The translations under genes were made by a program, and so were the position numbers. Positions 27,021-35,101 of a stretch of DNA of 64,000 nt are shown one piece after another (within the stretch, counting starts at the first letter, position 1; the number at the start of each line of letters is the position of its first letter). This DNA is from Novosphingobium chloroacetimidivorans. GTDB lineage: Bacteria; Pseudomonadota; Alphaproteobacteria; Sphingomonadales; Sphingomonadaceae. The stretch is taken from the NCBI RefSeq assembly GCF_014204535.1, contig NZ_JACHLR010000005.1, positions 62,001 to 126,000 of the forward strand, read 5' to 3'. The notes beneath the pieces were generated by a model. It saw only the letters and a list, made by a program, of their open reading frames with translations. It was not told the origin of the DNA and made no database searches.

Positions 27021-27404
27021 CGGGGCAGCGGTGCGTTAACGGCTTGGCGAGCCGCGCGTGACGGGGTGCTGCAAGGCGTCCTTCAATTGCCGTGCTAGGA
27101 ACACGACACCCCCGCTCCGGCCTAAAAAGCGGGTGATCCCCACCTTTACGAAAAGGTCGGAAATTCTGACCTTTTATCCAGCCGTGCGGACGTGCCTCGT
27201 AGGTGGTGAGTCCAGAGCGCCAAAATGGCAGAGAGCAGCACCCGAAAGCCGCAGAGTTCTGCCGTGTGGAGGGAGCGAGTCCAGCTCAGGAGCAGGGGCT
27301 TCCCTGCGCTAAGTCCACGAAAGTTTCTGTTTCGTTAGCGATGATCCGGTGATAGCCTCTTGGGATAACAGAGGGTCGCATCTCACTTCAACAGGGAAAC
27401 CCGT
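27021..27404. other. Intergenic region, 384 bp, with a symmetric hairpin
   Basis: It holds a hairpin at 27151-27175 (AAAAGGTC paired with GACCTTTT), which can act as a terminator in either direction and probably ends the PilZ transcript. The rest up to the ribosome site (CAGGGAAA) of the PEP-CTERM gene has no convincing open frame. Confidence 0.55.
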
Positions 27405-28034
27405 ATGATGAAGCGACTCGCATTAGCCATTACAGCAGCTGCTGCTTTCTCATCACCCACGCTCGCCGCTGATCTGTCGTTCGTGGGCAATTTCAGCGAT
27501 GGGAATGATGTACAGCTGTTTAATTTCGTCGTTGGGGCTCCATCCACCGTAACGCTCCGCTCATGGTCCTATGCAGGTGGAGTAAATGCTCAAGGAGCGA
27601 CCATTGATCGCGGAGGCTTCGACCCTATTCTGGCGTTGTTCGACGGAAATGGTTTCCAGATCGGCCAGAACGATGATGATCAAACAGGGACAGTAGCGCC
27701 CGACGCTGTCACCGGAGAACAGTTCGACGTTTTTCTGCAGCGCGTGCTCGATCCGGGCAACTATACCGTATCTATCCAAGCTTACTCGAACTTCGCAATC
27801 GGCCCCAACCTTTCCGACGGCTTTGAAGGCGACGGCAGCCTCACTGACGTGACGGGTGATGTTCGGAATAACAAATGGGCGTTCGACATCCTCGGCGTTG
27901 AGTCCGCCACGCAGGTAGGCTCTGTGCCGGAAGCCTCAACTTGGGCCATGATGATCATGGGCATCGGCTTTGTTGGCTATGCCATGCGCCGCCGCAACCC
28001 GGCTGAGGGTCGCAAGCCTGCGCTCACCGTCTAA
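27405..28034 (+). CDS. PEP-CTERM (PEPxxWA) sorting domain protein, DVUA0089-like
   Basis: 209 residues. Signal peptide ending TLAAD, then a beta-rich domain with FDPILALFDGNGFQIGQNDD and DPGNYTVSIQAYSNF, typical of DVUA0089-type proteins. The C-terminus is VPEASTWAMMIMGIGFVG followed by YAMRRR: a PEPxxWA motif, one membrane helix and a basic tail, recognised by the exosortase of sphingomonads. The protein is processed at the envelope. No exosortase is in the element, so it relies on the host enzyme. Confidence 0.9.
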   Translation: MMKRLALAITAAAAFSSPTLAADLSFVGNFSDGNDVQLFNFVVGAPSTVTLRSWSYAGGVNAQGATIDRGGFDPILALFDGNGFQIGQNDDDQTGTVAPDAVTGEQFDVFLQRVLDPGNYTVSIQAYSNFAIGPNLSDGFEGDGSLTDVTGDVRNNKWAFDILGVESATQVGSVPEASTWAMMIMGIGFVGYAMRRRNPAEGRKPALTV

Positions 28035-28047
28035 TCGTTGCAACATC

Positions 28048-28076
28048 AGGGCCGCCACGCTCGCGTGTGCGGCCCT
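28048..28076. terminator. Hairpin between convergent genes
   Basis: AGGGCCGC (28048-28055) pairs with GCGGCCCT (28069-28076) between the PEP-CTERM and GH5 stops. There is no T run, so termination activity is uncertain. Confidence 0.45.
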
Positions 28077-28103
28077 AACCCTCGTGTATCGCTCAGCGCC
28101 GCG

Positions 28104-29030
28104 TTAAAACCGCTTCCACTCCGCAACCAGTTTGTTGAGCAATACACTAGGCTTGCCCTTTCCTGGCCCAGTAAGACCGAAAAGGTAGCGCGGGTGCATC
28201 GCGAAGTTGCCGAGCGTCCAGAACGTGACCGCATAGACCGCAGGGCTCTCCTTGATCTTGGCGACAGCGGCTGAGCGCACGGCATCGCACGAGGGGTCGG
28301 CGCTGAACGCTAGCTCGCCAATGATGACTCGGTATCCGTTTGCCTGAGCATGCCTTAGGACGGGGTTGAGGCGATTGGCCGAGCCAGGCACGCACGGTGC
28401 TTCCGTGCCGCTGCCCCACTTGTCGAAGTAGGTGTGCGCCTCGAAGTAGGTGCGCTTAAGCGGATCTTTGAACCTGAGCACGTGCGGCCCTTGAGCTCGG
28501 TCCCAGGTGTTCGCCGGCGAATAGCCCGATCCTGCCACCGAAAGCCAGTTCTGAACGCCGGCCGCACGCAGGTCCGCCACGACGGATTGAGCAAACGGCC
28601 ACCAATCAGCACCACGCTTGTGAGGCTCGTTTTGCAGGCCGAGTATTACGTCAGAGGGCAATTCCCGCGCGATGTTCGCCCATGCAGACGCCAGCGCCGT
28701 TGGGTTCGCCTGCGCCCCGTAGCTATGATCGTCGATGAGCGGCCGGATACCTGCGGCTCGCACAGTTGCGACGGTTACCCGTAGCGCGCCGAACTCGATC
28801 GGATCGAGGTATCCACCCGGGGCGACTCTGTCCATCTTGAACGGAATACGAGCGACCTTGACGCCGCTCTTGACCGCAAGAGCGATGTCCTCCCGTGTTG
28901 GGGCGATGTGAGACCACCCCAGCCTGCCTCCTTTGCTGGCTTCAAGGCCAGACAAATTGACGCCGAACAGGGGCTTGGCGGAGACAGGTAAGGCGGCGAG
29001 AGCGAGGCTGACGATGAGTAGGGTGCGCAC
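28104..29030 (-). CDS. Secreted glycoside hydrolase family 5 protein (endoglucanase-like)
   Basis: 308 residues. Signal peptide ending PVSAK. A TIM-barrel GH5 enzyme: FGVNLSGLE at the first strand, KVARIPFKMDRV, and the acid/base Glu135 in GLQNEPH. The nucleophile is Glu239 in VIIGELAF. GH5 enzymes cleave beta-1,4-linked glucans or related polysaccharides. Two Cys residues around residue 213 may form a bridge with the one near 250. As prophage cargo it could act on biofilm or capsule glycans of the lysogen. The gene stands alone. Confidence 0.9.
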   Translation of the reverse strand: MRTLLIVSLALAALPVSAKPLFGVNLSGLEASKGGRLGWSHIAPTREDIALAVKSGVKVARIPFKMDRVAPGGYLDPIEFGALRVTVATVRAAGIRPLIDDHSYGAQANPTALASAWANIARELPSDVILGLQNEPHKRGADWWPFAQSVVADLRAAGVQNWLSVAGSGYSPANTWDRAQGPHVLRFKDPLKRTYFEAHTYFDKWGSGTEAPCVPGSANRLNPVLRHAQANGYRVIIGELAFSADPSCDAVRSAAVAKIKESPAVYAVTFWTLGNFAMHPRYLFGLTGPGKGKPSVLLNKLVAEWKRF

Positions 29031-29095
29031 GGCAAGCTCCTAGTTGAGGCGACAGGCGACCGGCCTGCCTGCGGTGATCATGGTCGATGCCAGGT

Positions 29096-29129
29096 AAGAA
29101 AATGGCGCCCCAACCAAAGCTGGAACGCC
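29096..29129 (-). terminator. Rho-independent terminator after the acyltransferase gene
   Basis: On the minus strand GGCGTTCCAGC, loop, TTGGGGCGCC followed by ATTTTCTT. It lies about 190 bp past the acyltransferase stop and before the GH5 start, so it separates the two transcripts. It is the most divergent of the four similar hairpins. Confidence 0.7.
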
Positions 29130-29322
29130 TTCTGCTGGATTACAGCACGTGTCGCATATACAAGAAGTTGTCGGTTCTAAACGCCGCTGACGTTCACACT
29201 CCCGTTAGCGCGCTTGGAACCGGCAACCATCCACAGGTACTCGGCTCGCATGTACCTGAACATGCCGCGCTCGCCTGCGACAGGCCGGAACGCGCGGGCT
29301 TGCCGTCGTTACTATGAGCTGA

Positions 29323-30414
29323 TCAGGGCAGTGCTTTACGCGCTTGCCATGGGCGAACAAACCACTGACACGCTCTGTCCGTCGCCGCGAGCAAAGCGCG
29401 CTTCTGACCAAGTACAGGCTTCTCGACCAAACGCCACGAGCCAGTCGCAAACAAGCCGGAAAGACCGAGAGTGAGCACGAGCAGCAAGGGCCAACCCATT
29501 GTCTCACCCGAAAGTTCGTGGATCGTTCGTGCTATGGGGAAGTGGAAGAGATACACTCCATACGAGATATCGCCGAAGGGGATCTTCGGAAGACGAAGTA
29601 GCCCGATGTACACTGTCGCGTAGGTTAGAGGCATTGCTGCTAAAAACACAAGATTGGGTACATATAGAAACACATAAGATAGGATAACTGATCCCGCGAA
29701 CAGCCCCGGTGAATGCCGGAGGGAATGGCGGAACAGGTAAGCCAAGCATCCGCAAAGAAAGGCTATTACGAGCATTCGGCCAGGAACGTTCCAGCTGGTC
29801 TCGTACCAATCTTGCCACACTGCGCCGATCGTCATGATCACTATGAGAGCAGACAAGATCGACAGAAACATGCGCGGACGCGTGACCAGACCGAGTAGAC
29901 CAAAGACCACAATGGCGATGTAGCACTCGAGCTCGAAAGGTATGGTCCAGAGTTGAACGTTCAGCGCCTTACCTTCGAACACTCCCGGCAGGGTATAGTG
30001 TATGATGCCGAACATATTCAAAAGGTAAGCGTGAAACTCGGGTGACGTTACGTATTGCTTGATAGGAAGAGTAGTGACGAGCGCTCCGAGCACGAAGGCA
30101 CTAAGTAACACTTCGACTATCAAGGCGGGGAAAATACGCGCCACTCGCAGCATGATAAATTGCGGGATGGAATTGCGGCCTAAGCTTCCGGTGACAAGAT
30201 AGCCAGATAGGGCAAAGAACGACGGCAATATGAAGCGCTCGATCGGCCCAAACCAGGATTGCCACATCCATTCTGAAAGGTCGTGGTTGCCGATGTTTAT
30301 TGCATGCACCACCAGTACCGAAAGAGCCAAGCCGACTCGTAGATAATCGAAGCCGGTTGTGTGTTCCTTAGAAGAACTCACAATATCGTGAAACGTTGGG
30401 CTCGTTCGATACAT
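29323..30414 (-). CDS. Acyltransferase-3 family protein (OafA/ExoZ-like)
   Basis: About 363 residues with ten membrane segments. FDYLRVGLALSVLVVHA is the first helix with its R-x10-H catalytic pattern. FFALSGYLVTGSLGR is the second block, and YGVYLFHFPIART and LVEKPVLG are found late in the protein, as in OafA. Such enzymes O-acetylate O-antigen or capsule and are common phage serotype-conversion factors. The start at 30414 has GGAG 5 nt upstream. It is more AT-rich than the phage late genes, suggesting a separate origin. Confidence 0.88.
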   Translation of the reverse strand: MYRTSPTFHDIVSSSKEHTTGFDYLRVGLALSVLVVHAINIGNHDLSEWMWQSWFGPIERFILPSFFALSGYLVTGSLGRNSIPQFIMLRVARIFPALIVEVLLSAFVLGALVTTLPIKQYVTSPEFHAYLLNMFGIIHYTLPGVFEGKALNVQLWTIPFELECYIAIVVFGLLGLVTRPRMFLSILSALIVIMTIGAVWQDWYETSWNVPGRMLVIAFLCGCLAYLFRHSLRHSPGLFAGSVILSYVFLYVPNLVFLAAMPLTYATVYIGLLRLPKIPFGDISYGVYLFHFPIARTIHELSGETMGWPLLLVLTLGLSGLFATGSWRLVEKPVLGQKRALLAATDRACQWFVRPWQARKALP

Positions 30415-30676
30415 ACGTACTCCGTGGCGCGATCGTCTCGGTGCCACCCCCGGCTAAACGAGAGTGTTAAGGCAAGGATTTCTCGACTTTTTGCCATGGC
30501 GGCAAATGGACGAGCATTGAGCCCTTACTTAGTGAGGGCTTCGCGACTCACTTGCGGTTCGTAGACAAACAAGGCTTCAAGCGAAAGATTTTTGTGCAGT
30601 GCGGCATTCGGCTGATATCGGAGCATCTGCGATAGGCGGGGAGTAGGGCGGTGACCATGAGATCGCCGCCCTACGC

Positions 30677-31015
30677 TCAGCAGCCCGACAAACCGGCGCA
30701 GGCCTTGTCGTACGCGGGGCCGAAAGCAGCGACCTGACGATCGAAGGCCGCAGTGTCGCGCTTCTGGTCGGCCGCTCGGGCGTTCGAGTAGGCACTCTGC
30801 GCCCGGGTAAAGTCGGCCTTCACGGCATCCCGCGTGCCGGGCTCGGCGTTCCAGGCGTCCACAAGGGTCTGCATGCGGGCCTGGAGAACCAGCAGCTCGC
30901 GGCTCGGCTCCGCTACGGGTGCGGAGTTGGGCTTGGTCGCCATTGCCAGAGCAGGCGAGGCGATCGAGGCCAGAACGGCCATACAAAGAGCAAGAAATGC
31001 GTATATGATCTTCAT
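30677..31015 (-). CDS. Small secreted hypothetical protein
   Basis: 112 residues, start after GGAGAAG. A signal peptide ends near SPALAM. The mature part is helical (LLVLQARMQTLVDAWN, VKADFTRAQSAYSNAR) and ends KACAGLSGC, with two Cys residues. It follows the SGNH tail protein gene and ends the phage late block, so it may be the last gene of the late operon or a cargo gene. Confidence 0.6.
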   Translation of the reverse strand: MKIIYAFLALCMAVLASIASPALAMATKPNSAPVAEPSRELLVLQARMQTLVDAWNAEPGTRDAVKADFTRAQSAYSNARAADQKRDTAAFDRQVAAFGPAYDKACAGLSGC

Positions 31016-31066
31016 GGTACTTCTCCGTGGTTGATGGGCAGACAAGCCGGTCTGCCAGCGGTCGGG

Positions 31067-33061
31067 TTAGAGATTGCCCGCGCGGATCGCGTCGAGGTGG
31101 CGCCCAGTCGTGGCGGTTCCGTTCGCGCTGGAGCGGACGCCTACGAAGCCACCGGCCCAGTACTTGCCGTTGTAGACCGAGTTCACGAGCGTGAGCGTAC
31201 CGCCCTTCGGCCCCAGGTACGTCTTCAGAAGCGGACCAACCGCCTCGAAGCGCATAGTGAGGCTCGATCCGGGATCGGTCGGGGTGACGCTGTTGATGCT
31301 CGTCGCCGTGCCGTTTCTCATGCTGGCAATGGCAGCCGCGCCACCCGGAGTGTACGCCATTCGGTAGCCGGAAAGGGCTGTTTCGCCCTGTCGTAGATGC
31401 CCACGAAGGATGATGTTCCAATCGGTGTTGACCGCCGTTACCGCGTCGATGTCGATCTCGACATACTGATCGCGGCCTCCCCCAAGAGGGATATACATGT
31501 AGCCATTGATGCTCATGTAGGCCCTGCCAGCGGCAGTGACGATCATGTCCGCCGTGCTTATGGAAGACCAGTTCTGGCCGGTGTTGGCAGCGCGAGTCTT
31601 GATAGATTGCCCGACCACCGTGTTGAAGTCGTCGAACAGGGTTTGGCCGGCCGCATAGGTCGGAACGTCGCCCGCCGTGACGCCGCGCAAGGTCGCCGCA
31701 CGCAAGCTCGGGTGCGCCGCTTCGTAGCCCGCAGGCGTGAAGTGCGTTCCGTCGAGCGCGAACGAGATGTCCTTGAACACGAAGTAGTCATCGCTCGTTG
31801 GGTCTGTCGATAGACGCATCCCGCTGAGACGGACAACGTAGTCGATCAAGCCATTGGACAGTGCCGTTTCCTGGCTCTGCCGCAGTAGGTCGGCCTCACC
31901 CCCTCGCGCCCAACCTGCATTGATCGGCGTGTTGACGGTGCCACTCGTGGTACGGGGCGAAGGTTGGACAACCGAGATATACTCGGCGCCCTTGCTGCGT
32001 GCATAGGCCCAGAACTTCTGCTTGGTAGCGTAGACGGTCGCTGCCTGCCCCGCACTCGGAGCTTGCCCGATGTCGTTCGCAGCGAAGTTCTCCATGAAGT
32101 CGGTAAACCCGACCATGTAAGCATCACGCAGCACGCCGGTCGCATTCGCGGCCCCGGTCGATGCGTCGATCCATGTGGTCATCGTGGTGCCATGGCGAGC
32201 CAAGTTCATCATCGGCACGGGGTTGAGACCATAAGCGTTCACCGCCCGGCGCGAGTACCCGCCCCGTGGCGAGGTATCGGGATCGTCGCCCGTATCCGCC
32301 GAAATGCTGTCACCAGCGTTGATGTGCGCCTTGCTGCTGTGGAGGCCGTAGACACACGAGACTGTGTAGCCCTCGTTCGAAGCCTGCCCGCCTGTTTGTG
32401 CCGGGATCGCGCCTGTACCTAGGGCAATAGGCGTTCCAGTGGGCGTGAACTCAAGAGAGGCCTCACCAGCCCCGCTGGCATGGCAGTTATAGAGCTGGTA
32501 GGCCGTGGTCTGGTCGTTCGCGATCAAGCTATCCGTCTGGACTACCAGCAACTCTCCCCGCAGGAAGTTATAGGCCGGGATGCCATAGAAGTCCGCTGCG
32601 GTGATGTTGTCGTGTCGAACGCGGATAGCACCTGCGGCAAGGACTTTGCTTGTGGCCGCGCTGTTGTCGAACGTGGCGACCTTCGACTTGGAGCCGTCGA
32701 GGGTGAGATAACCATGCTGCAGAATGGTGACGGCAGCGGTATTGAGGTCATCGCCAGTTGGGCCTGTGGAGGCGTTGTCAAACGTACCGTACAACCAAGG
32801 CGAGTCTGCGCCGATCATGATGATCTTGCGCGTCGTCTTCTGCAGGCGCCCATTGGACTTCTGGTTAGCGGTGAGAACCGGGATCGACGTGCCGTAGGTG
32901 AGGATGCGCTCGCTGGGGCCAGGAGTTGGCGTAGGCGTCGGAGTGGGCGACGGGCTTGGAGTAGGCCCAGGCGTAGGTGTTGGGTTTGGGGTGGGGGTTA
33001 CGCCACCCGAGGAAATGTAAGCCGCGCGAGCACGCGCCTGGCGGTTCCGGTATCCGGCCAT
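31067..33061 (-). CDS. Phage tail protein with SGNH hydrolase domain, probable tail fibre or spike esterase
   Basis: 664 residues. The N-terminal 20 are basic, then a (Pro-Thr)n linker (about 22-50). The middle holds an SGNH fold: INAGDSISADTG with catalytic Ser252, FAANDIG near 328 (block III), and LDGTHFTPAGYE with Asp437 and His440. The last 200 residues are beta-rich (ADMIVTAAGRAYMSINGYMY, GYRMAYTPGG) like a concanavalin or LamG-type binding module. It lies at the end of the late operon, past the lysis genes. It probably deacylates a surface glycan during adsorption. Confidence 0.8.
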   Translation of the reverse strand: MAGYRNRQARARAAYISSGGVTPTPNPTPTPGPTPSPSPTPTPTPTPGPSERILTYGTSIPVLTANQKSNGRLQKTTRKIIMIGADSPWLYGTFDNASTGPTGDDLNTAAVTILQHGYLTLDGSKSKVATFDNSAATSKVLAAGAIRVRHDNITAADFYGIPAYNFLRGELLVVQTDSLIANDQTTAYQLYNCHASGAGEASLEFTPTGTPIALGTGAIPAQTGGQASNEGYTVSCVYGLHSSKAHINAGDSISADTGDDPDTSPRGGYSRRAVNAYGLNPVPMMNLARHGTTMTTWIDASTGAANATGVLRDAYMVGFTDFMENFAANDIGQAPSAGQAATVYATKQKFWAYARSKGAEYISVVQPSPRTTSGTVNTPINAGWARGGEADLLRQSQETALSNGLIDYVVRLSGMRLSTDPTSDDYFVFKDISFALDGTHFTPAGYEAAHPSLRAATLRGVTAGDVPTYAAGQTLFDDFNTVVGQSIKTRAANTGQNWSSISTADMIVTAAGRAYMSINGYMYIPLGGGRDQYVEIDIDAVTAVNTDWNIILRGHLRQGETALSGYRMAYTPGGAAAIASMRNGTATSINSVTPTDPGSSLTMRFEAVGPLLKTYLGPKGGTLTLVNSVYNGKYWAGGFVGVRSSANGTATTGRHLDAIRAGNL

Positions 33062-33114
33062 GGTTCAGTCGTCCTTTCGTGATTGTGCGGCCGGATCGGC
33101 CAGGCAGTTGGCGG

Positions 33115-33255
33115 TCAGATCCGCGGCTTCTTCGTCTCGGCCTTGATCGCCTTCACGACGGGGCCGAGGGCAGTGACCGCGCTGATGACGAGGCTGGGGT
33201 TCTTCTTGGCGACCTTGACCGCTGCGCCGAGCAGCTTGCCGATGTTGATCTTCAT
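33115..33255 (-). CDS. Small cationic phage protein between holin-like and tail genes
   Basis: 46 residues, MKINIGKLLGAAVKVAKK at the start, then a hydrophobic stretch LVISAITALGPVV and a Lys-rich end. Its ATG overlaps the stop of the holin-like gene (ATGA) and GGAGAA lies 6 nt upstream. It is amphipathic, with about ten Lys. It may belong to the lysis cassette, or be a small tail gene. No family recognised. Confidence 0.7.
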   Translation of the reverse strand: MKINIGKLLGAAVKVAKKNPSLVISAVTALGPVVKAIKAETKKPRI

Positions 33256-33548
33256 GCTTGTTCTCCGTCGTTTGCTGGTGGGTTCGGGCTGCTGATGGGG
33301 CTCGAGTTCGAGAGCGCGGTCGTGAGATCGCTGCGATCAGCGTGCTCCCAGATCGACTTGATCACGCCGATGACTTCGCGGAACGACAGCAGGAGCGCTG
33401 TGAACATGCCGGCGTCGACCACCGGCACCTTGCCGTCGGGCGTGACCTTGGAGATCATGCCGTCGAAGGTGTGGGCGATCAGCGCTAGGATTGCGGTGGC
33501 GAGCAGCGACATCGCGATGATGCCGGCGAGCTGGACTGCGCGGCTCAT
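33252..33548 (-). CDS. Holin-like phage membrane protein
   Basis: 98 residues. One clear membrane helix (IIAMSLLATAILALIAHTF) and a weaker second hydrophobic stretch (GMFTALLLSFREVIGVI), then a polar C-terminus. It overlaps the endolysin gene by 4 bp (ATGA), the usual layout of a lysis cassette. It probably permeabilises the inner membrane for the endolysin. Confidence 0.6.
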   Translation of the reverse strand: MSRAVQLAGIIAMSLLATAILALIAHTFDGMISKVTPDGKVPVVDAGMFTALLLSFREVIGVIKSIWEHADRSDLTTALSNSSPISSPNPPANDGEQA

Positions 33549-34045
33549 CCCTTGCGGCCGATCTGAAAGTGCGGACCATCGAGGAAGTCCGGTCCGGGAT
33601 GCCGCGCGGCGTACTGCTTCACCGCGAGCTTCATGCCGGCTTCGGTGCCGGGCAGATCGTGCATCCAGCGGTCCCAAACGCCGCCCCAGTTCATCTTGTC
33701 GGCGACTTCGAGTTGCGCGGCAGCGCTGCGCACCGCGAACGCGATGGCGTAGCAAGGCCCCCACTCCCAGCGGAACTCGCCATCGATCCAGGGCACCAGA
33801 TCGACCGCGTGCCCGAGGCGCTCGGTGGTGTGGCCGAGCCGGTCGACTGCCGGGATGTGCATCGAGTTGAGCGTCTTGGACGCGCCGCTCGCTACCAGCT
33901 TGCGCTGCCGCTCCATCGTGCGGACGCCCTCGTAGACGCCGAAGTCCTGCGTGGTGATCTCGATCGCGCGCTTCACCACGGCGACGAGAACGGGATGCAC
34001 GCCTTCGAGCCGCGCCAGCGAGCGCTGGCCCAGAGCATAGGTCAT
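33545..34045 (-). CDS. Phage endolysin, peptidase M15 family (VanY-like)
   Basis: 166 residues, no signal peptide. DFGVYEGVRTMERQ, then SKTLNSMH and LGHAVDLVPWIDGEFRWEWG, and GPHFQIGRKG at the end are the M15 endolysin blocks (zinc ligands His, Asp and a late His). There is an extra stretch of about 12 residues between SMH and GHAVD compared with the usual S-R-H-x2-G-H-A-V-D pattern. The ATG at 34045 has AAGGA 8 nt upstream. It cuts peptide bridges of the cell wall at lysis. Confidence 0.85.
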   Translation of the reverse strand: MTYALGQRSLARLEGVHPVLVAVVKRAIEITTQDFGVYEGVRTMERQRKLVASGASKTLNSMHIPAVDRLGHTTERLGHAVDLVPWIDGEFRWEWGPCYAIAFAVRSAAAQLEVADKMNWGGVWDRWMHDLPGTEAGMKLAVKQYAARHPGPDFLDGPHFQIGRKG

Positions 34046-34164
34046 CAGAAGATCCTTCCAGCAATTTAGGTACAGTTGCGGCTCGCGACTTTAGCGCCGC
34101 TTTAACTCTGACCCGTTGGGCAGGCTTAACTTGTCGCTCTTAGTGCAGGCGGCAGGGGGTATTT

Positions 34165-34455
34165 ATGCGTCACATGCTTGTTTCTGCGGGAGCTTCCGCG
34201 GCTGCGATTGGCCTGAGCCAGTTAGATAATCCGTTCCTTGACGAGTCCGAGTTCCCGCGCATGACTGGAGAGCCGATCTCGACTTGGGCTAACAAGGTTA
34301 TCGCCTGGGACGAGGGTTGGAAGATTGCACGTCGGATCGCAGCGGATCTGGATCTTCGTGCGCACCTAACGGCTTCAAGGCCCGACGAGGCCATTCCGGT
34401 GATCGAGCCGATAGTGAGCGCTGTCCAACAATGCCGGCTTGGCGAAGCCGCTTAG
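34165..34455 (+). CDS. Hypothetical protein, opposite strand to the late genes
   Basis: 96 residues. RBS CAGGGGG before the ATG. ISTWANKVIAWDEGWKIARR is its most distinctive part and matches a motif in the next gene (VLAWDSGW). Not membrane bound. It is transcribed against the late operon, like a typical phage moron. Function unknown. Confidence 0.6.
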   Translation: MRHMLVSAGASAAAIGLSQLDNPFLDESEFPRMTGEPISTWANKVIAWDEGWKIARRIAADLDLRAHLTASRPDEAIPVIEPIVSAVQQCRLGEAA

Positions 34456-34518
34456 ACCCGTTGTTAGCCTTTACTTAACCCCACCAAGCCATATCGAACG
34501 CGGCGGTGGGGAAGTACT

Positions 34519-34692
34519 ATGTCGCAAGAACTTATCGAGCGCTGCGCGGTAGCGCACGCTGCAAAGCACAAGCAAGTAGCCGAACGGTGTGCCGATCATG
34601 GCCTGTCGCCAAAGGGCAAGATCGAGACCGTAAGTGAGTTCCGCGCCCGGGTGCTTGCTTGGGACTCCGGTTGGTATCCGCCCAAGCGGTAG
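34519..34692 (+). CDS. Small hypothetical protein, paralogous C-terminus to its neighbour
   Basis: 57 residues, start after GGGGA. It is basic and helical (AVAHAAKHKQVAERCADHG) and ends EFRARVLAWDSGWYPPKR, which resembles the central motif of the 96-residue gene 64 bp upstream. The two probably form a small plus-strand unit. Too short for standard ORF calls. Function unknown. Confidence 0.6.
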   Translation: MSQELIERCAVAHAAKHKQVAERCADHGLSPKGKIETVSEFRARVLAWDSGWYPPKR

Positions 34693-34738
34693 GCTGAGAT
34701 CGGCGTCGACATGCCGGCGGCTGGTCCGTTCGCCTCAG

Positions 34739-35101
34739 CTAGTCTCTCTCTTCTTCAATCCGCTTAGCGACGAGTCGCACCAAGGCGTTGATCTTCGCCT
34801 CTTCCTGGCGCCGGGTGCCAGCCTTGTCCTCGGCGTGCGTGTCGCGGTAGCCCGTCCAGAAGTAGATCGTGCCGAACAGCAGGATGGCGAAATGCCCCAT
34901 GACAAAAATCCACTGATCGGGGTCGTGAGGTGGCGGCACGTACCCCATGCGGCCGATGCCGAAGCACATAAACGCAACACCTAGAGACGCGAACTTTAGC
35001 CGGCGCACCTGCGGCTCCGCAGAATGGGTGCCGTGGTCCAGCAGTAGCGACATCAGCACGAAGTAGCCGAGCACGATCACGGCGTTGATGGCGGCGAGCA
35101 T
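34739..35101 (-). CDS. Phage membrane protein, three membrane segments
   Basis: 120 residues. MLAAINAVIVLGYFVLMSLL, LKFASLGVAFMCFGIG and FVMGHFAILLFGTIYFWTGY are membrane helices; the C-terminus is a charged helix (EEAKINALVRLVAKRIEEER). It starts by TGATG overlap with the preceding gene. It may be part of a second holin-type pair or a superinfection factor. Function inferred only from position. Confidence 0.6.
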   Translation of the reverse strand: MLAAINAVIVLGYFVLMSLLLDHGTHSAEPQVRRLKFASLGVAFMCFGIGRMGYVPPPHDPDQWIFVMGHFAILLFGTIYFWTGYRDTHAEDKAGTRRQEEAKINALVRLVAKRIEEERD

